Below are positions 8,959 through 17,791 of a DNA stretch of 64,000 nucleotides, one piece after another. The first letter of the stretch is position 1; the number at the start of each line of letters is the position of its first letter. The position numbers and the translations under genes are program-made. Source of the stretch: Paenibacillus sp. TCA20. GTDB taxonomy: Bacteria > Bacillota > Bacilli > Paenibacillales > Paenibacillaceae. The notes under the pieces were generated by a model that was given only the letters and a program-made list of their open reading frames with translations, had not been told where the DNA came from and ran no database searches. The stretch is taken from assembly GCF_000732325.1 (NCBI RefSeq), contig NZ_BBIW01000004.1, positions 372,001 through 436,000 of the forward strand. Reading direction: 5' to 3'.

Positions 8959-9591
8959 TTAGCTTTGTTCAGCTACGACTGTAAAACGCTTGTGCTTATG
9001 CTGTGCCGCTTCAATCTCATCCACGAGTGCTACTGCATAATCCTCATAACTGATATAGCTGTTACCCTGGCTGTTTAGGATCAGGTTGTCTTGTCCTAAC
9101 TGATAGGAACCGGTACGTTTACCTTCCGGATCAAAGAATGCAGCAGGGCTCATATAGGTCCAATTGAGTCCTTCAGATGCCTTCAGATCTTCAAGATTCT
9201 TCGCTGCGTTACTTGCGGTCGGCTTAATCTCTGCTGGGAATTCGGGTGTATCGACCAGCTGTGTCGTTCTCTGATCATCTACATACAGGCTTCCTGCGCC
9301 GCCAACGACTATAAGACGAATGTCAGTATTGCTTAGCAGGCGAATAAGAGCCTGACCTGCTTCAACATATAGATGCTCTTGCCCAAGAGCTGCCCCAAAT
9401 GCGTTAACGATAACGTCCAGGCCCTGCACATCTTCTGCAGTAATATGAAACACATCTTTCTCAATGACTGGAAATTCAGAGACTTTACTTGCATCACGGA
9501 CAATGGCGGTGATGTTGTGACCACGGCTTGCTGCTTCCTTTGCAATGAGTCTTCCTGCCTTGCCGCTTGCTCCAATAACTCCAATGTTCAT
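8959..9591 (-). CDS. NAD(P)-binding oxidoreductase (YwnB-like)
   Basis: A 210-aa atypical SDR with an N-terminal dinucleotide-binding loop (IGVIGASGKAGRLIAKEA). The central VVGGAGSLYVD and YMSPAAFFDPEGKRTGSY segments match the YwnB/NmrA-like NAD(H)-binding family. A classic YxxxK catalytic pair is not obvious, as expected for this group, which may act as a redox sensor or reductase. AGGAGGA precedes the ATG. Transcription comes from a near-consensus promoter at 9685-9714 covered by two operator-like dyads, so it is probably repressed until induced, perhaps by electrophiles; that trigger is inference. Confidence 0.85.
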   Translation of the reverse strand: MNIGVIGASGKAGRLIAKEAASRGHNITAIVRDASKVSEFPVIEKDVFHITAEDVQGLDVIVNAFGAALGQEHLYVEAGQALIRLLSNTDIRLIVVGGAGSLYVDDQRTTQLVDTPEFPAEIKPTASNAAKNLEDLKASEGLNWTYMSPAAFFDPEGKRTGSYQLGQDNLILNSQGNSYISYEDYAVALVDEIEAAQHKHKRFTVVAEQS

Positions 9592-9652
9592 ATATCATTC
9601 TCCTCCTATAATGGTTCCGTTCTGATGAATAGTAATGAGTAGCACTATGTCC

Positions 9653-9696
9653 TGTAACTACATTAGTTACAATAACATGTAATCATTATAGTTACA
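9653..9696 (-). promoter_or_regulatory. Tandem operator-like dyads over the ywnB-like promoter
   Basis: TGTAACTACATTAGTTACA (9653-9671) is a perfect 8-3-8 inverted repeat. A second imperfect copy, TGTAATCATTATAGTTACA (9678-9696), starts 25 bp away and covers the -10 box. Together they are a strong candidate for repressor binding. Confidence 0.65.
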
Positions 9697-9714
9697 AGTA
9701 TTAGCTATTGTCAA
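9685..9714 (-). promoter_or_regulatory. Near-consensus SigA promoter of the ywnB-like gene
   Basis: On the minus strand TTGACA (9714-9709), 18-bp spacer, TATAAT (9690-9685). Confidence 0.7.
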
Positions 9715-9822
9715 CACCAGCAATTTAACACTGTCCTAACACTTCACTGCTATAATTTCTACGGTTTGCTTAGCGTTTCAATCATAGATTGCCGAAGCTA
9801 AACACTTCTATGCATAGATTCA

Positions 9823-11028
9823 ATGATCAAGGAGGAGATCACGATACGAAACAAAGGGGCTGTGCTGTGGGAGGTCTTTACAACAGCACTGAAGCTTGGA
9901 CTTACCTCATTTGGAGGGCCGGTTGCTCATCTCGGTTACTTCCACAATGAATATGTAACGAGACGAAAATGGATTGATGAACGTACTTATGCAGATCTGG
10001 TTGCGTTAAGTCACTTCCTGCCGGGTCCGGCAAGCAGTCAGGTCGGAATGGGTGTAGGTATGATGAGGGCGGGCTTACTTGGAGGAATCATCGCCTGGCT
10101 CGGTTTTACGCTGCCTTCTGTCATCGCCTTGTTTATTGCGGCTTCCTTATTGCAGCAGGCTGGCATCGTCGAGATCGGCTGGATGCATGGACTCAAGATT
10201 GTTGCTGTCGCGATTGTGGCACATGCCGTATGGAATATGGGGAAAAGCCTTGCACCCGATCGGAGTAGAATGACTATTGCCGTGCTTGCCTGTGTCCTGG
10301 TGGTAATATGGCCTTCCGCTATCACACAGGTTCTACTCATTATTGCTGCAGGACTTGCAGGCATCTACTTGTATCGGGGGGCACAGGAGAAGAGCATCTC
10401 ATCAGTGGAGAACGCTCCGATTGGAAAAGGCTTCGGTATCTCCTGTCTTGTACTATTCTTTCTACTCCTCATTGGATTGCCACTGCTCAGTGAAATGACG
10501 GGCTCATCCTGGATCGCTTATTTCGACAGCTTCTACCGGGCAGGAGCTCTTGTATTCGGCGGAGGGCATGTCGTCCTTCCGATGCTGGAGAGGGAGCTGG
10601 TTCCGCAAGGACTGATTGATGCTGATTCCTTCTTGGCAGGGTATGGCCTAACTCAGGCAGTTCCGGGTCCGCTGTTCACGTTTGCATCCTATCTGGGAAC
10701 GGTCATTGAAGGAGCGCTCGGAGCTGTGGTGTTCACCTTAGCCATATTTCTTCCGGGTGCCCTGCTGATCATGGGAGCGATTCCTTTTTGGCAGCAGCTT
10801 AGAGGAAAAAGTGGAATACAAGGTGCGCTAAAAGGCGTGAATGCCGCCGTTGTCGGACTATTGCTTGCCGCCTTTTATGATCCGGTATTCACCTCAGCCG
10901 TCCGTGGTCCTTATGATTTCGTGCTTGCGCTCGTCCTGTTTGTTATGCTGGTCTGGTGGAAGCTGCCGCCATGGATCATCGTGCTGCTCGGATTATTTAG
11001 TGGAATGGCTTTGCTTCCATCGGTATAA
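9823..11028 (+). CDS. chrA: Chromate transporter ChrA (long, two-domain form)
   Basis: A 401-aa chromate efflux protein of the CHR superfamily. Two homologous halves are visible: SFGGPVAHLGYFHNEYV...FLPGPASSQVG in the first and YRAGALVFGGGHVVLPMLERE...GLTQAVPGPLFTFA in the second. It exports chromate, probably by proton-coupled antiport. Start choice is difficult: the best ribosome site, AAGGAGGAG at 9829-9837, lies inside the frame after the ATG at 9823 and is followed by ATC, ACG and ATA rather than a usual start, while homologues begin near VLWEVF. The true N-terminus may be 7-13 residues shorter. Monocistronic or joined to the phosphoesterase 59 bp downstream. Confidence 0.9.
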   Translation: MIKEEITIRNKGAVLWEVFTTALKLGLTSFGGPVAHLGYFHNEYVTRRKWIDERTYADLVALSHFLPGPASSQVGMGVGMMRAGLLGGIIAWLGFTLPSVIALFIAASLLQQAGIVEIGWMHGLKIVAVAIVAHAVWNMGKSLAPDRSRMTIAVLACVLVVIWPSAITQVLLIIAAGLAGIYLYRGAQEKSISSVENAPIGKGFGISCLVLFFLLLIGLPLLSEMTGSSWIAYFDSFYRAGALVFGGGHVVLPMLERELVPQGLIDADSFLAGYGLTQAVPGPLFTFASYLGTVIEGALGAVVFTLAIFLPGALLIMGAIPFWQQLRGKSGIQGALKGVNAAVVGLLLAAFYDPVFTSAVRGPYDFVLALVLFVMLVWWKLPPWIIVLLGLFSGMALLPSV

Positions 11029-11087
11029 TACAATCAAAATAGATTGCTATACATCGAATTATGGGATAAAGGGGCCTTGAGATCAGG

Positions 11088-12239
11088 ATGAGGATTACAG
11101 GACGGATGGTTATCAATAGTTTGCTGTTCATTGTTGTATTTGCAGGCATCAATACGTATATCGGCTGGAATATTTATCTGTTCCTTACGCAGTATTTTGA
11201 GGAAGTTTCACTAATATGGCTGGGTCTGGTCATTACGATTATTGCACTTGGCTACGGGATCGGGCGCATCAAATGGCTTGGACATGCAGGGCGGTTCATC
11301 AAAGTGCTGGGTTCATTTTATTTCGCGCTGCTGGAATTCTTCATCATCGTGCTTCCGATCGCGGACCTTGCCGGCTGGATCAGCCATATGGCAGGCGTAG
11401 AATCGGCAGTATATATCCCCGTTATCGGCTGGTTAGTTGCAGGACTGCTCGTTCTGTTCCTTGTGGCAGGGTCCTATAACGCTTGGAGTCCTATTGTCAG
11501 GCAGCATGAGATTTCGGTCCGCAAAAAGAGTCCGGAAGGGCAGTCTGAGACATACCGCATTGCTGTCGCTTCGGATATCCATTTGGGCAACATCGTCGGA
11601 AACCGTCATCTCGGCAGACTCGTATCCATTATGAATGAAATGAAGCCGGATCTTATCCTGCTTGCCGGAGATGTGCTCGACGATTCAATTGAGCCTTTTC
11701 TCAGGAACAAGATGTCAGAAGGGATGAAGAAGCTGAAGGCGCAGCATGGAGTGTATGCTGTTCTCGGCAATCATGAGTATTATGGCGGACACATTGATCA
11801 GTATGTAGAGGAAATGGGGCTGCTCGGCATTCAGGTGCTGCAGGTTGAGACGGTGACGACGGCGGGAGGGGCCCTCCAGATTGCCGGGAGGAAGGATCTT
11901 ACTGCAGAGAAGACAGATCCGAAGAGACGTCTTCCTGTAGCCGAGCTGCTTGCGCCGCTGGATCATGAACAGCCGATTATACTGCTGGATCATCAGCCGT
12001 ATGCCTTCGAGAAGGCTGCTGAAGCGGGAGCTGATCTACTGCTGTGCGGACACACCCACCGAGGACAATTTGCGCCCAACCACTGGATTACGAAGCGATT
12101 GTTCGAGCTGGACTGGGGTTATATGCTGAAGGATAAGATGCATGTGATTGTGTCGTCCGGCTTCGGTTCTTGGGGACCGCCCATTCGAATTGCCAGCCGT
12201 TCCGAAGTCATTCAGATTGAGCTGAAGTTAGAAGGTTAA
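11088..12239 (+). CDS. Membrane-anchored metallophosphoesterase (YkuE/YpbG type)
   Basis: A 383-aa protein with four hydrophobic segments in the first ~130 residues, followed by a calcineurin-like phosphoesterase domain. All metal-binding blocks are present: SDIHLG, GDVLDD, GNHEYY, LDHQP and GHTHRGQ, so a dinuclear metal site is expected. Substrates in this family include phospholipid intermediates and nucleotides; none can be assigned here. It follows chrA by 59 bp without a terminator between and may be cotranscribed. Confidence 0.88.
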   Translation: MRITGRMVINSLLFIVVFAGINTYIGWNIYLFLTQYFEEVSLIWLGLVITIIALGYGIGRIKWLGHAGRFIKVLGSFYFALLEFFIIVLPIADLAGWISHMAGVESAVYIPVIGWLVAGLLVLFLVAGSYNAWSPIVRQHEISVRKKSPEGQSETYRIAVASDIHLGNIVGNRHLGRLVSIMNEMKPDLILLAGDVLDDSIEPFLRNKMSEGMKKLKAQHGVYAVLGNHEYYGGHIDQYVEEMGLLGIQVLQVETVTTAGGALQIAGRKDLTAEKTDPKRRLPVAELLAPLDHEQPIILLDHQPYAFEKAAEAGADLLLCGHTHRGQFAPNHWITKRLFELDWGYMLKDKMHVIVSSGFGSWGPPIRIASRSEVIQIELKLEG

Positions 12240-12268
12240 TGGATTCAATTATACTCTTCATTAAGACG

Positions 12269-12302
12269 CAGGTGTCATGATCATCATGATGCCTGTTTTT
12301 TT
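12269..12302 (+). terminator. Terminator after the phosphoesterase
   Basis: CAGGTGTCATGAT pairs with ATCATGATGCCTG (one wobble), followed by seven Ts. Confidence 0.88.
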
Positions 12303-12669
12303 CGTGTACAGCTTTCCAAATATAAGAAAGAATTAACATCTACATCACATTGTTATGTGAAAGGTGCAATGCGATAACACTTTAACTTAATAAACTAATA
12401 AAACGAGATTGAGAGAGTAAAAGTGGTGTATTTAGCAGTAAACAAAAGTTATAAATTATATTAATCAATTTAATAAATTTCATCTATGAAAAAAATGTCG
12501 ATTTTTGATGGAAAAAAGCTTGATTTTAAATCCATCCTGCTTTACTATCAGAAAAACTAAATTCGTACCATTTCACGGAAAAAGTATCGTAAATAGACTC
12601 AAAGAAATGATTATTGTTATGTAATTAGGAAATGAAATGAGAAAATGAGTCGAAAAAGGAGAACCTAAT
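12303..12669. other. AT-rich intergenic region ahead of the Lrp-type gene
   Basis: No gene seen. The stretch is clearly more AT-rich than its surroundings and carries two short dyads, TGTTAT (12351-12356) with ATAACA (12374-12379) and GATGGA (12507-12512) with TCCATC (12531-12536). It probably holds the promoter and autoregulatory sites of the Lrp-type gene, but no convincing -35/-10 pair stood out. Confidence 0.4.
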
Positions 12670-13149
12670 GTGACTGAAGAAGAACATCAGCGGGTAATGT
12701 ACTCCGGTCTTGATGATCTGGATCGCGGTATTGTTGGATTTTTGCAAGAGAATGCCCGTATACCCTTTACCCAAATCGCCAAAGAGTTAAACGTTACAGA
12801 GAAGACGGTTCGGCATCGGGTCCAGCAGATGCAGGATGAAGGTGTCCTGAGCTTAGTAGGTATCGTCAATCCGGTAAAAGCCGGTATTCGAACCGAAACG
12901 CTGATCTTTATCGCAGTAGAGGATCAAATGATGGAGGAAGTCACCGAAGCACTTCACGATATGCCTGAAGTCAGGCTGATGCTTCTGATAACCGGTGAAT
13001 ATCAGCTGATGCTTCAAGTGTTTACGAAGGACACCGATGAATTCTCCGAATTTTTAATGAAAAAGCTGAATAAAGTCAAAGGCATTACTCGTACCAATGT
13101 CATCATGGAGCTCAAGGTTCTCAAATCAAAGTTGAAGTTTGTCCGCTAG
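12670..13149 (+). CDS. Lrp/AsnC-family regulator next to the gamma-glutamyl peptide operon
   Basis: A 159-aa Lrp-type protein starting at GTG 12670, with AGGAG 8 bp upstream. The helix-turn-helix (FTQIAKELNVTEKTVRHRVQQMQDEGVL) is followed by a RAM domain with LMLLITGEYQLMLQVF. It lies just upstream of, and codirectional with, the ABC importer/gamma-glutamyltransferase operon, with two perfect palindromes in the 105-bp gap. It is therefore the likely local regulator, sensing an amino acid or peptide product; that link is inferred from position. Confidence 0.88.
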   Translation: MTEEEHQRVMYSGLDDLDRGIVGFLQENARIPFTQIAKELNVTEKTVRHRVQQMQDEGVLSLVGIVNPVKAGIRTETLIFIAVEDQMMEEVTEALHDMPEVRLMLLITGEYQLMLQVFTKDTDEFSEFLMKKLNKVKGITRTNVIMELKVLKSKLKFVR

Positions 13150-13171
13150 AGCTTCATCTTTTTATCCTCGA

Positions 13172-13217
13172 TGCATAATTATGCACATTATTCATTCCGA
13201 TCTGTCCCTAATTAGGG
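13172..13217 (+). promoter_or_regulatory. Two palindromes upstream of the peptide/glutathione importer operon
   Basis: TGCATAATTATGCA (13172-13185) and CCCTAATTAGGG (13206-13217) are both perfect palindromes. Their centres are 33 bp apart, about three helical turns, which suits side-by-side binding by a multimeric regulator such as Lrp. A TATAAA sits just downstream at 13225-13230. Confidence 0.55.
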
Positions 13218-13260
13218 GATTGGTTATAAATTTATTCTATAGAAAAGTGAGGTCATGAAG

Positions 13261-14817
13261 ATGTTTACGAAAAAAATGAACAAACTCTTGTCATCCGCAG
13301 TGCTGAGCAGCTTGCTTGTGTTAACCGCATGCGGCGGTGGCGGCGGAGAGACAGCAACAGATGCAGGTGGTGCCGCAAGCTCTACGACAGGACAAAAGGT
13401 GCTGAACATTGGTCTGAAGGCGGACCCACCAAGTCTTGATCCGATGTCATCCTCTTCCCTCTATGATCGTCAAGTACAGAACAGTATTTATGACAAGCTG
13501 TTTGATGTAAATGCGGATGGCGAAGTGGTACCGATGCTCGTATCGGAATATACCGTTTCAGAAGATGGTCTTACGTATACTTTAACGCTTCATGACGGTA
13601 TCACTTTCCAGGATGGAAGTGAGTTTAATGCAGAGGCGGTTAAATTCAACCTTGAGCGCTATAAGCAGGAAGGCTCAAAGCGGATCAGTGAGCTGAGCCC
13701 GATTGATACGGTTGAAGCAACCGATGAGTTAACGGTCGTGATTACACTTAAGGAGCCATTTGCTCCATTCCTGTCCGTTCTGTCTGATCGTTCCGGTATG
13801 ATGGTATCTCCGGCAGCAGTTGAGAAGCATGGCGATAACTATGTGAAGAATCCGGTGGGAACAGGTCCATATGCCTTCGTTGAGCAGGTCAGCGGTGACC
13901 ACGTGACTTTGAAGAAGAACGAGAACTATTGGAAGAATGAAGTGAAGATCGACGAAGTGAACTACAAAGTGTTCACGAACACGAGTGCGGCGGTACAGAA
14001 CCTTCGCTCCGGCGTTGTCGATATTATTGATGAGATTCCGGTAAAAGAAATTCCAACCGTGGAAAGTGACCCGAATCTGACGGTCGTTGCACAAGCAAAC
14101 ATGGGCTTCCAAGGAATCCATTTGAATAACACCGTAGGCGATCTGCAGAACAAATACCTGCGTCAGGCCGTGGATCTGGCCCTTGATCGTGAAGCGATCG
14201 TCAAAGTATTGTTCGACGGATACGGTGCACCGGCACATACACCATTTGCACCAGGCAGCCTTGCTTACAACGAAGAGCAGGACAAGTCTCCGGCAGTCGA
14301 TGCAGCCAAAGTTCAAGAGCTGCTAGAAAAAGGCGGCAAGCCAGACGGATTCAGCTTCAAAATGCAAATTTCCACCACAACTGAGAACGAGCAGTTTGGT
14401 GCCGTAGTTCAGAACATGCTGAAGGCACACAAGATTAACGTTGAGCTTGAGAAAGTCGAGTACGGTACGATGCTGGAGAACGGCGACAGCGGGAACTTCG
14501 AAGCGATGCAAATGGGATGGTCTGGCCGGATCGATCCGGATCAGAACGTGTATGACTTCCTCGTAACGGGCATGCCGAACAACCAAGGCCGTATTTCCGA
14601 GCCTGAGCTTGATGAAGCACTGATTGCCGCACGTGCGGAGCAGGACACAGCGAAGCGTACAGAGCTGTACCAGCAGGCGATGGATATCGTTCATGAGAAC
14701 GGAAGCTATGTCTACATCTATCATAACTACGATAAATTCGGTGTATCGAACAAAGTACAGGGCTTTACCTACATTCCTGACGGCATCATCCGTACAGCGA
14801 ACCTCGATATTCAATAA
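13261..14817 (+). CDS. Family 5 solute-binding lipoprotein (GsiB/DppA-like)
   Basis: Extracellular receptor of the ABC importer encoded downstream. The signal peptide ends in the lipobox LTACGG, so the protein is a lipoprotein. The SBP_bac_5 pattern is clear (IGLKADPPSLDPMSSSSLYD, EPFAPFLSVLSD, NPVGTGPYAF, LRQAVDLALDREAIV). Sequence style is close to glutathione-binding GsiB proteins, which agrees with the gamma-glutamyltransferase at the end of the operon. ATG 13261 is preferred over 13255 because GTGAGG is 8 bp upstream. A hairpin 90 bp downstream separates it from the permeases and may keep the binding protein in excess. Confidence 0.9.
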   Translation: MFTKKMNKLLSSAVLSSLLVLTACGGGGGETATDAGGAASSTTGQKVLNIGLKADPPSLDPMSSSSLYDRQVQNSIYDKLFDVNADGEVVPMLVSEYTVSEDGLTYTLTLHDGITFQDGSEFNAEAVKFNLERYKQEGSKRISELSPIDTVEATDELTVVITLKEPFAPFLSVLSDRSGMMVSPAAVEKHGDNYVKNPVGTGPYAFVEQVSGDHVTLKKNENYWKNEVKIDEVNYKVFTNTSAAVQNLRSGVVDIIDEIPVKEIPTVESDPNLTVVAQANMGFQGIHLNNTVGDLQNKYLRQAVDLALDREAIVKVLFDGYGAPAHTPFAPGSLAYNEEQDKSPAVDAAKVQELLEKGGKPDGFSFKMQISTTTENEQFGAVVQNMLKAHKINVELEKVEYGTMLENGDSGNFEAMQMGWSGRIDPDQNVYDFLVTGMPNNQGRISEPELDEALIAARAEQDTAKRTELYQQAMDIVHENGSYVYIYHNYDKFGVSNKVQGFTYIPDGIIRTANLDIQ

Positions 14818-14908
14818 CAGCTGAAGAAAAGGAATTTAGGATGTTTAGCATCTCACCTCTAAAGACCTATAATCCCTTTCTCAGCCTGCAAAATAACACT
14901 CTAACACA

Positions 14909-14942
14909 ACAAGAAAGCGGAATTCAAATTTCGCTTTCTTGT
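14909..14942 (+). terminator. Intra-operon hairpin between binding protein and permease genes
   Basis: ACAAGAAAGCG (14909-14919) and CGCTTTCTTGT (14932-14942) form a perfect 11-bp stem. No T-run follows, so it is more likely an RNA-stabilising or attenuating hairpin than a full terminator, as often seen after solute-binding genes. Confidence 0.55.
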
Positions 14943-15016
14943 GTCATTCATAATGAATTTTTAGCACAGTCAATCATGCACAATTCTGAAATAAACCAAA
15001 ATGGGAGAGAGAGCTC

Positions 15017-15967
15017 ATGATGTTTGTATTAAAGCGTATTTTACTCGCGATCCCCATTCTGTTCTTGGTGTCGATCATGACCTTCTCTTTGATCCATCTC
15101 ATACCGGGTGATCCTGCCCGGGTCATTCTGGGTCAAGAGGCTACACCGGAGGCGCTAGCCAGTTTAAGAGCGGAGCTTGGCCTCGACAAGCCCATTGTAC
15201 AGCAGTACTTTACTTGGCTTGGCAATGTGCTTCAAGGAGATTTGGGGACATCGATTACAGATCATGTACCGGTAAGTGAACTCATCGCACAGCGGCTGCC
15301 TGCCACGATACAGCTGACGATCGGAAGCTTTATCGTTGCATTGCTGATCGCCGTACCCGCAGGGATTCTTGCCGCAGTTAAACGTAACACGTGGATCGAC
15401 TATCTCAGTTCCTTTGGAGCGCTTGGCGGCATGAGTATTCCGAGTTTCTGGCTCGCCATGATGCTCATTATTTATTTTACCGTTGAAAATAACTGGCTTC
15501 CTTCATCGGGATACGTTCCTTTTTCGGTCGACTGGAAGGCCAATCTATTAGCACTTATTCTTCCTTGTATTGCAACCGGACTTAGAGAATCGGCTGAACT
15601 GATGCGGATGCTTCGTTCCTCGCTCGTTGAGGTCGTTAATATGGATTTTGTCCGTACAGCCAAGGCCAAAGGACTCAATGAATGGGCAACGATATTCAAG
15701 CACGTGCTGCGAAATGCCTTGATTCCCGTCGTGACAAGCTCCGGTATTCTTATAGCTGGACTCATCGGCGGTCTTGTCATCACTGAGTCCATCTTCTCAA
15801 TCCCGGGCTTCGGCCGTCTGATTGTAGAATCTGTGTTTAAACGTGACTATGTAACGGTTCAGGGCGCGATTCTCGTATCGGCGCTTCTCGTCGTCGTGAT
15901 CAACATCATCGTGGATCTGCTCTATGCGGTCATTGATCCTCGTATCAAATCAGGTAAGGGGGCATAG
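15017..15967 (+). CDS. Peptide/glutathione ABC permease, DppB/GsiC type
   Basis: First inner-membrane permease of the importer, 316 aa with six membrane segments. It has the family signature at the N-terminus (IPGDPARVILG), the LGLDKPIVQQY segment, and the cytoplasmic EAA loop (VRTAKAKGLNEWATIFKHVLRNALIPV) that docks the ATPases. GGGAGAGAGAG precedes the ATG pair; the second ATG at 15020 is an alternative start. Followed after 4 bp by the second permease. Confidence 0.9.
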   Translation: MMFVLKRILLAIPILFLVSIMTFSLIHLIPGDPARVILGQEATPEALASLRAELGLDKPIVQQYFTWLGNVLQGDLGTSITDHVPVSELIAQRLPATIQLTIGSFIVALLIAVPAGILAAVKRNTWIDYLSSFGALGGMSIPSFWLAMMLIIYFTVENNWLPSSGYVPFSVDWKANLLALILPCIATGLRESAELMRMLRSSLVEVVNMDFVRTAKAKGLNEWATIFKHVLRNALIPVVTSSGILIAGLIGGLVITESIFSIPGFGRLIVESVFKRDYVTVQGAILVSALLVVVINIIVDLLYAVIDPRIKSGKGA

Positions 15968-15971
15968 ACGG

Positions 15972-16802
15972 ATGAAAAAGTTCAAAAAGTTCTTTAAATC
16001 CGGACTTGGTGTCCTAGGTACAGTCATTATCCTTATTCTTATCGTAACAGCTGTATTTGCGAGCTCCATTGCTCCTTATGATCCCAATTTGCAGGACTAT
16101 AACAAAATTCTTCAGGAGCCAAGCAGTGAGCATCTGTTCGGTACGGATGATCTGGGCCGGGATATCTTCTCCCGTGTCGTATACGGAGCACAGATTTCTA
16201 TTAAAGCAGCCTTGATGTCTGTAGCCATTGCCGTCTGCATCGGGGTACCGATTGGATTGCTCACCGGTTATTACCGGGGGTTCTGGGACGAGTGGGTCGT
16301 CATGCGGATTGTCGATTCGTTTCAAGCCTTTCCGTTCCTCATTCTGGCCCTTGCACTCTCGGCGGTTCTTGGAGCCGGCTTCGGTAATGCGATGCTTGCG
16401 ATCGGTATCGGCTTTGCACCTACCTTTGTACGGATTACAAGAGGACAGGTGCTCAGTCTCCGCAACATGGAGTATGTGCATGCAGCCAAATCGGTAGGGG
16501 CGAAGGACGGACGCATTATTTTTGGACATATTTTGCCCAATGCACTGGGACCCATCATTATTCAGGCGACCTTGACGATGGCGAGTGGAATTCTGGCTGA
16601 AGCTTCTCTGTCTTATCTGGGACTGGGTGTGCAGCCGCCGACGCCATCTTGGGGGAGTATGCTGAATCAGGCACAAAGCCTGATGAGTGTAGCACCTTAT
16701 GCAACATTGTATCCGGGTCTGGCGATCTTCGTCGTTGTACTTGGATTTAACTTGCTTGGCGATGGATTGCAGCAGTTCCTGAATCCGCGCGCAAGGAAAT
16801 AG
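15972..16802 (+). CDS. Peptide/glutathione ABC permease, DppC/GsiD type
   Basis: Second permease subunit, 276 aa. It shows the DppC N-terminal block (APYDPNLQDY, HLFGTDDLGRDIFSRVVYGAQISI) and the EAA loop (VHAAKSVGAKDGRIIFGHILPNALGPIIIQ). The start at 15972 has GGGGGC about 9 bp upstream; the frame remains open back to 15924 but that overlaps the preceding gene. Pairs with the DppB-type subunit to form the channel. Confidence 0.9.
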   Translation: MKKFKKFFKSGLGVLGTVIILILIVTAVFASSIAPYDPNLQDYNKILQEPSSEHLFGTDDLGRDIFSRVVYGAQISIKAALMSVAIAVCIGVPIGLLTGYYRGFWDEWVVMRIVDSFQAFPFLILALALSAVLGAGFGNAMLAIGIGFAPTFVRITRGQVLSLRNMEYVHAAKSVGAKDGRIIFGHILPNALGPIIIQATLTMASGILAEASLSYLGLGVQPPTPSWGSMLNQAQSLMSVAPYATLYPGLAIFVVVLGFNLLGDGLQQFLNPRARK

Positions 16803-16821
16803 AAAGGGGGGTCCGTCAACC

Positions 16822-17790
16822 ATGACAACTATATTAGATGTACAACAGCTAAGAACGCGGTTTAAGACTGATTATGGACAAGTCGCGGTCGTTGATGGCG
16901 TGGACTTCTCCATAAAAGAAGGAGAAACACTGGGCGTCGTGGGCGAATCCGGCTGCGGCAAGAGCGTGACCAGCTTGTCCATCATGCGGCTTCTGGCAGG
17001 AAATGGAGCCTCGGAGGGACAAATCTTATTCAAAGGAAACAACCTGCTGGATATTTCGGAGAAACAAATGCAGAAAATCCGGGGTAACGATATCGCGATG
17101 ATTTTTCAGGAGCCGATGACATCGCTTAATCCGCTTCAAACCGTCGGTCATCAGATCGAGGAAGCCGTCCTGCTGCACCGGAAGGTATCGAAGAAGGAAG
17201 CGAAGGAGCGGGCCATCGAAATGCTGAAGGCGGTCGGCATGCCGCGTGCGGGGGAAATTTACGGAGAATATCCGCACCAGCTCTCCGGCGGTATGCGGCA
17301 GCGGGTGATGATTGCCATGGCCATGTCTTGTGAGCCGAAGCTGATTATTGCCGATGAGCCTACGACGGCGCTGGATGTAACGATTCAGGCACAGATTCTG
17401 GAGCTTATGCAGAAAGTGAAGGAAGAGACGAATACATCCATCATGCTGATTACACATGATCTTGGTGTCGTGGCAGAGATGTGTGACCGGGTCATCGTAA
17501 TGTATGCGGGCCAGGTCGTCGAAGAAGCCGAGAAATTCGAGCTGTTCGAGAATCCGAAGCATCCGTATACGGTCGGTCTGATGAACTCGATTCCTGAGCT
17601 GTCAGAAGAAGTGGAGTTCCTGGAGACCATTCCGGGTTCGGTTCCGCTCGCACATGAGATGCCGAAGGGCTGCCGGTTTGCTCCAAGATGCAGCAAGGTG
17701 ATGCCGATCTGTCAGGAGCAGGAGCCTTCACTGTTCAAGCTGGACGGACAGAAGTGCCGCTGCTGGCTGTACGCGGAAGGGGATGAGTAA
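16822..17790 (+). CDS. Peptide/glutathione ABC importer ATPase, DppD type
   Basis: First ATPase of the importer, 322 aa. Walker A GESGCGKS, signature LSGGMRQR, Walker [13 protein letters not shown] and switch ITHDLGVV are intact. The C-terminal oligopeptide extension with clustered cysteines ([19 protein letters not shown]) is typical of DppD/OppD proteins. It follows the permeases by 19 bp and ends one base before the next ATPase. Confidence 0.92.
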   Translation: MTTILDVQQLRTRFKTDYGQVAVVDGVDFSIKEGETLGVVGESGCGKSVTSLSIMRLLAGNGASEGQILFKGNNLLDISEKQMQKIRGNDIAMIFQEPMTSLNPLQTVGHQIEEAVLLHRKVSKKEAKERAIEMLKAVGMPRAGEIYGEYPHQLSGGMRQRVMIAMAMSCEPKLIIADEPTTALDVTIQAQILELMQKVKEETNTSIMLITHDLGVVAEMCDRVIVMYAGQVVEEAEKFELFENPKHPYTVGLMNSIPELSEEVEFLETIPGSVPLAHEMPKGCRFAPRCSKVMPICQEQEPSLFKLDGQKCRCWLYAEGDE

Positions 17791-17791
17791 G

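Noticed and set aside
14909-14942. Full terminator inside the peptide importer operon
   Set aside because: The stem is strong but lacks a T-run, and the downstream permease genes have no obvious promoter of their own, so it is treated as an intra-operon hairpin.
16014-16823. 269-codon frame antisense to the DppC-type permease
   Set aside because: Arg/Gln/Cys-rich shadow of a clear permease gene.
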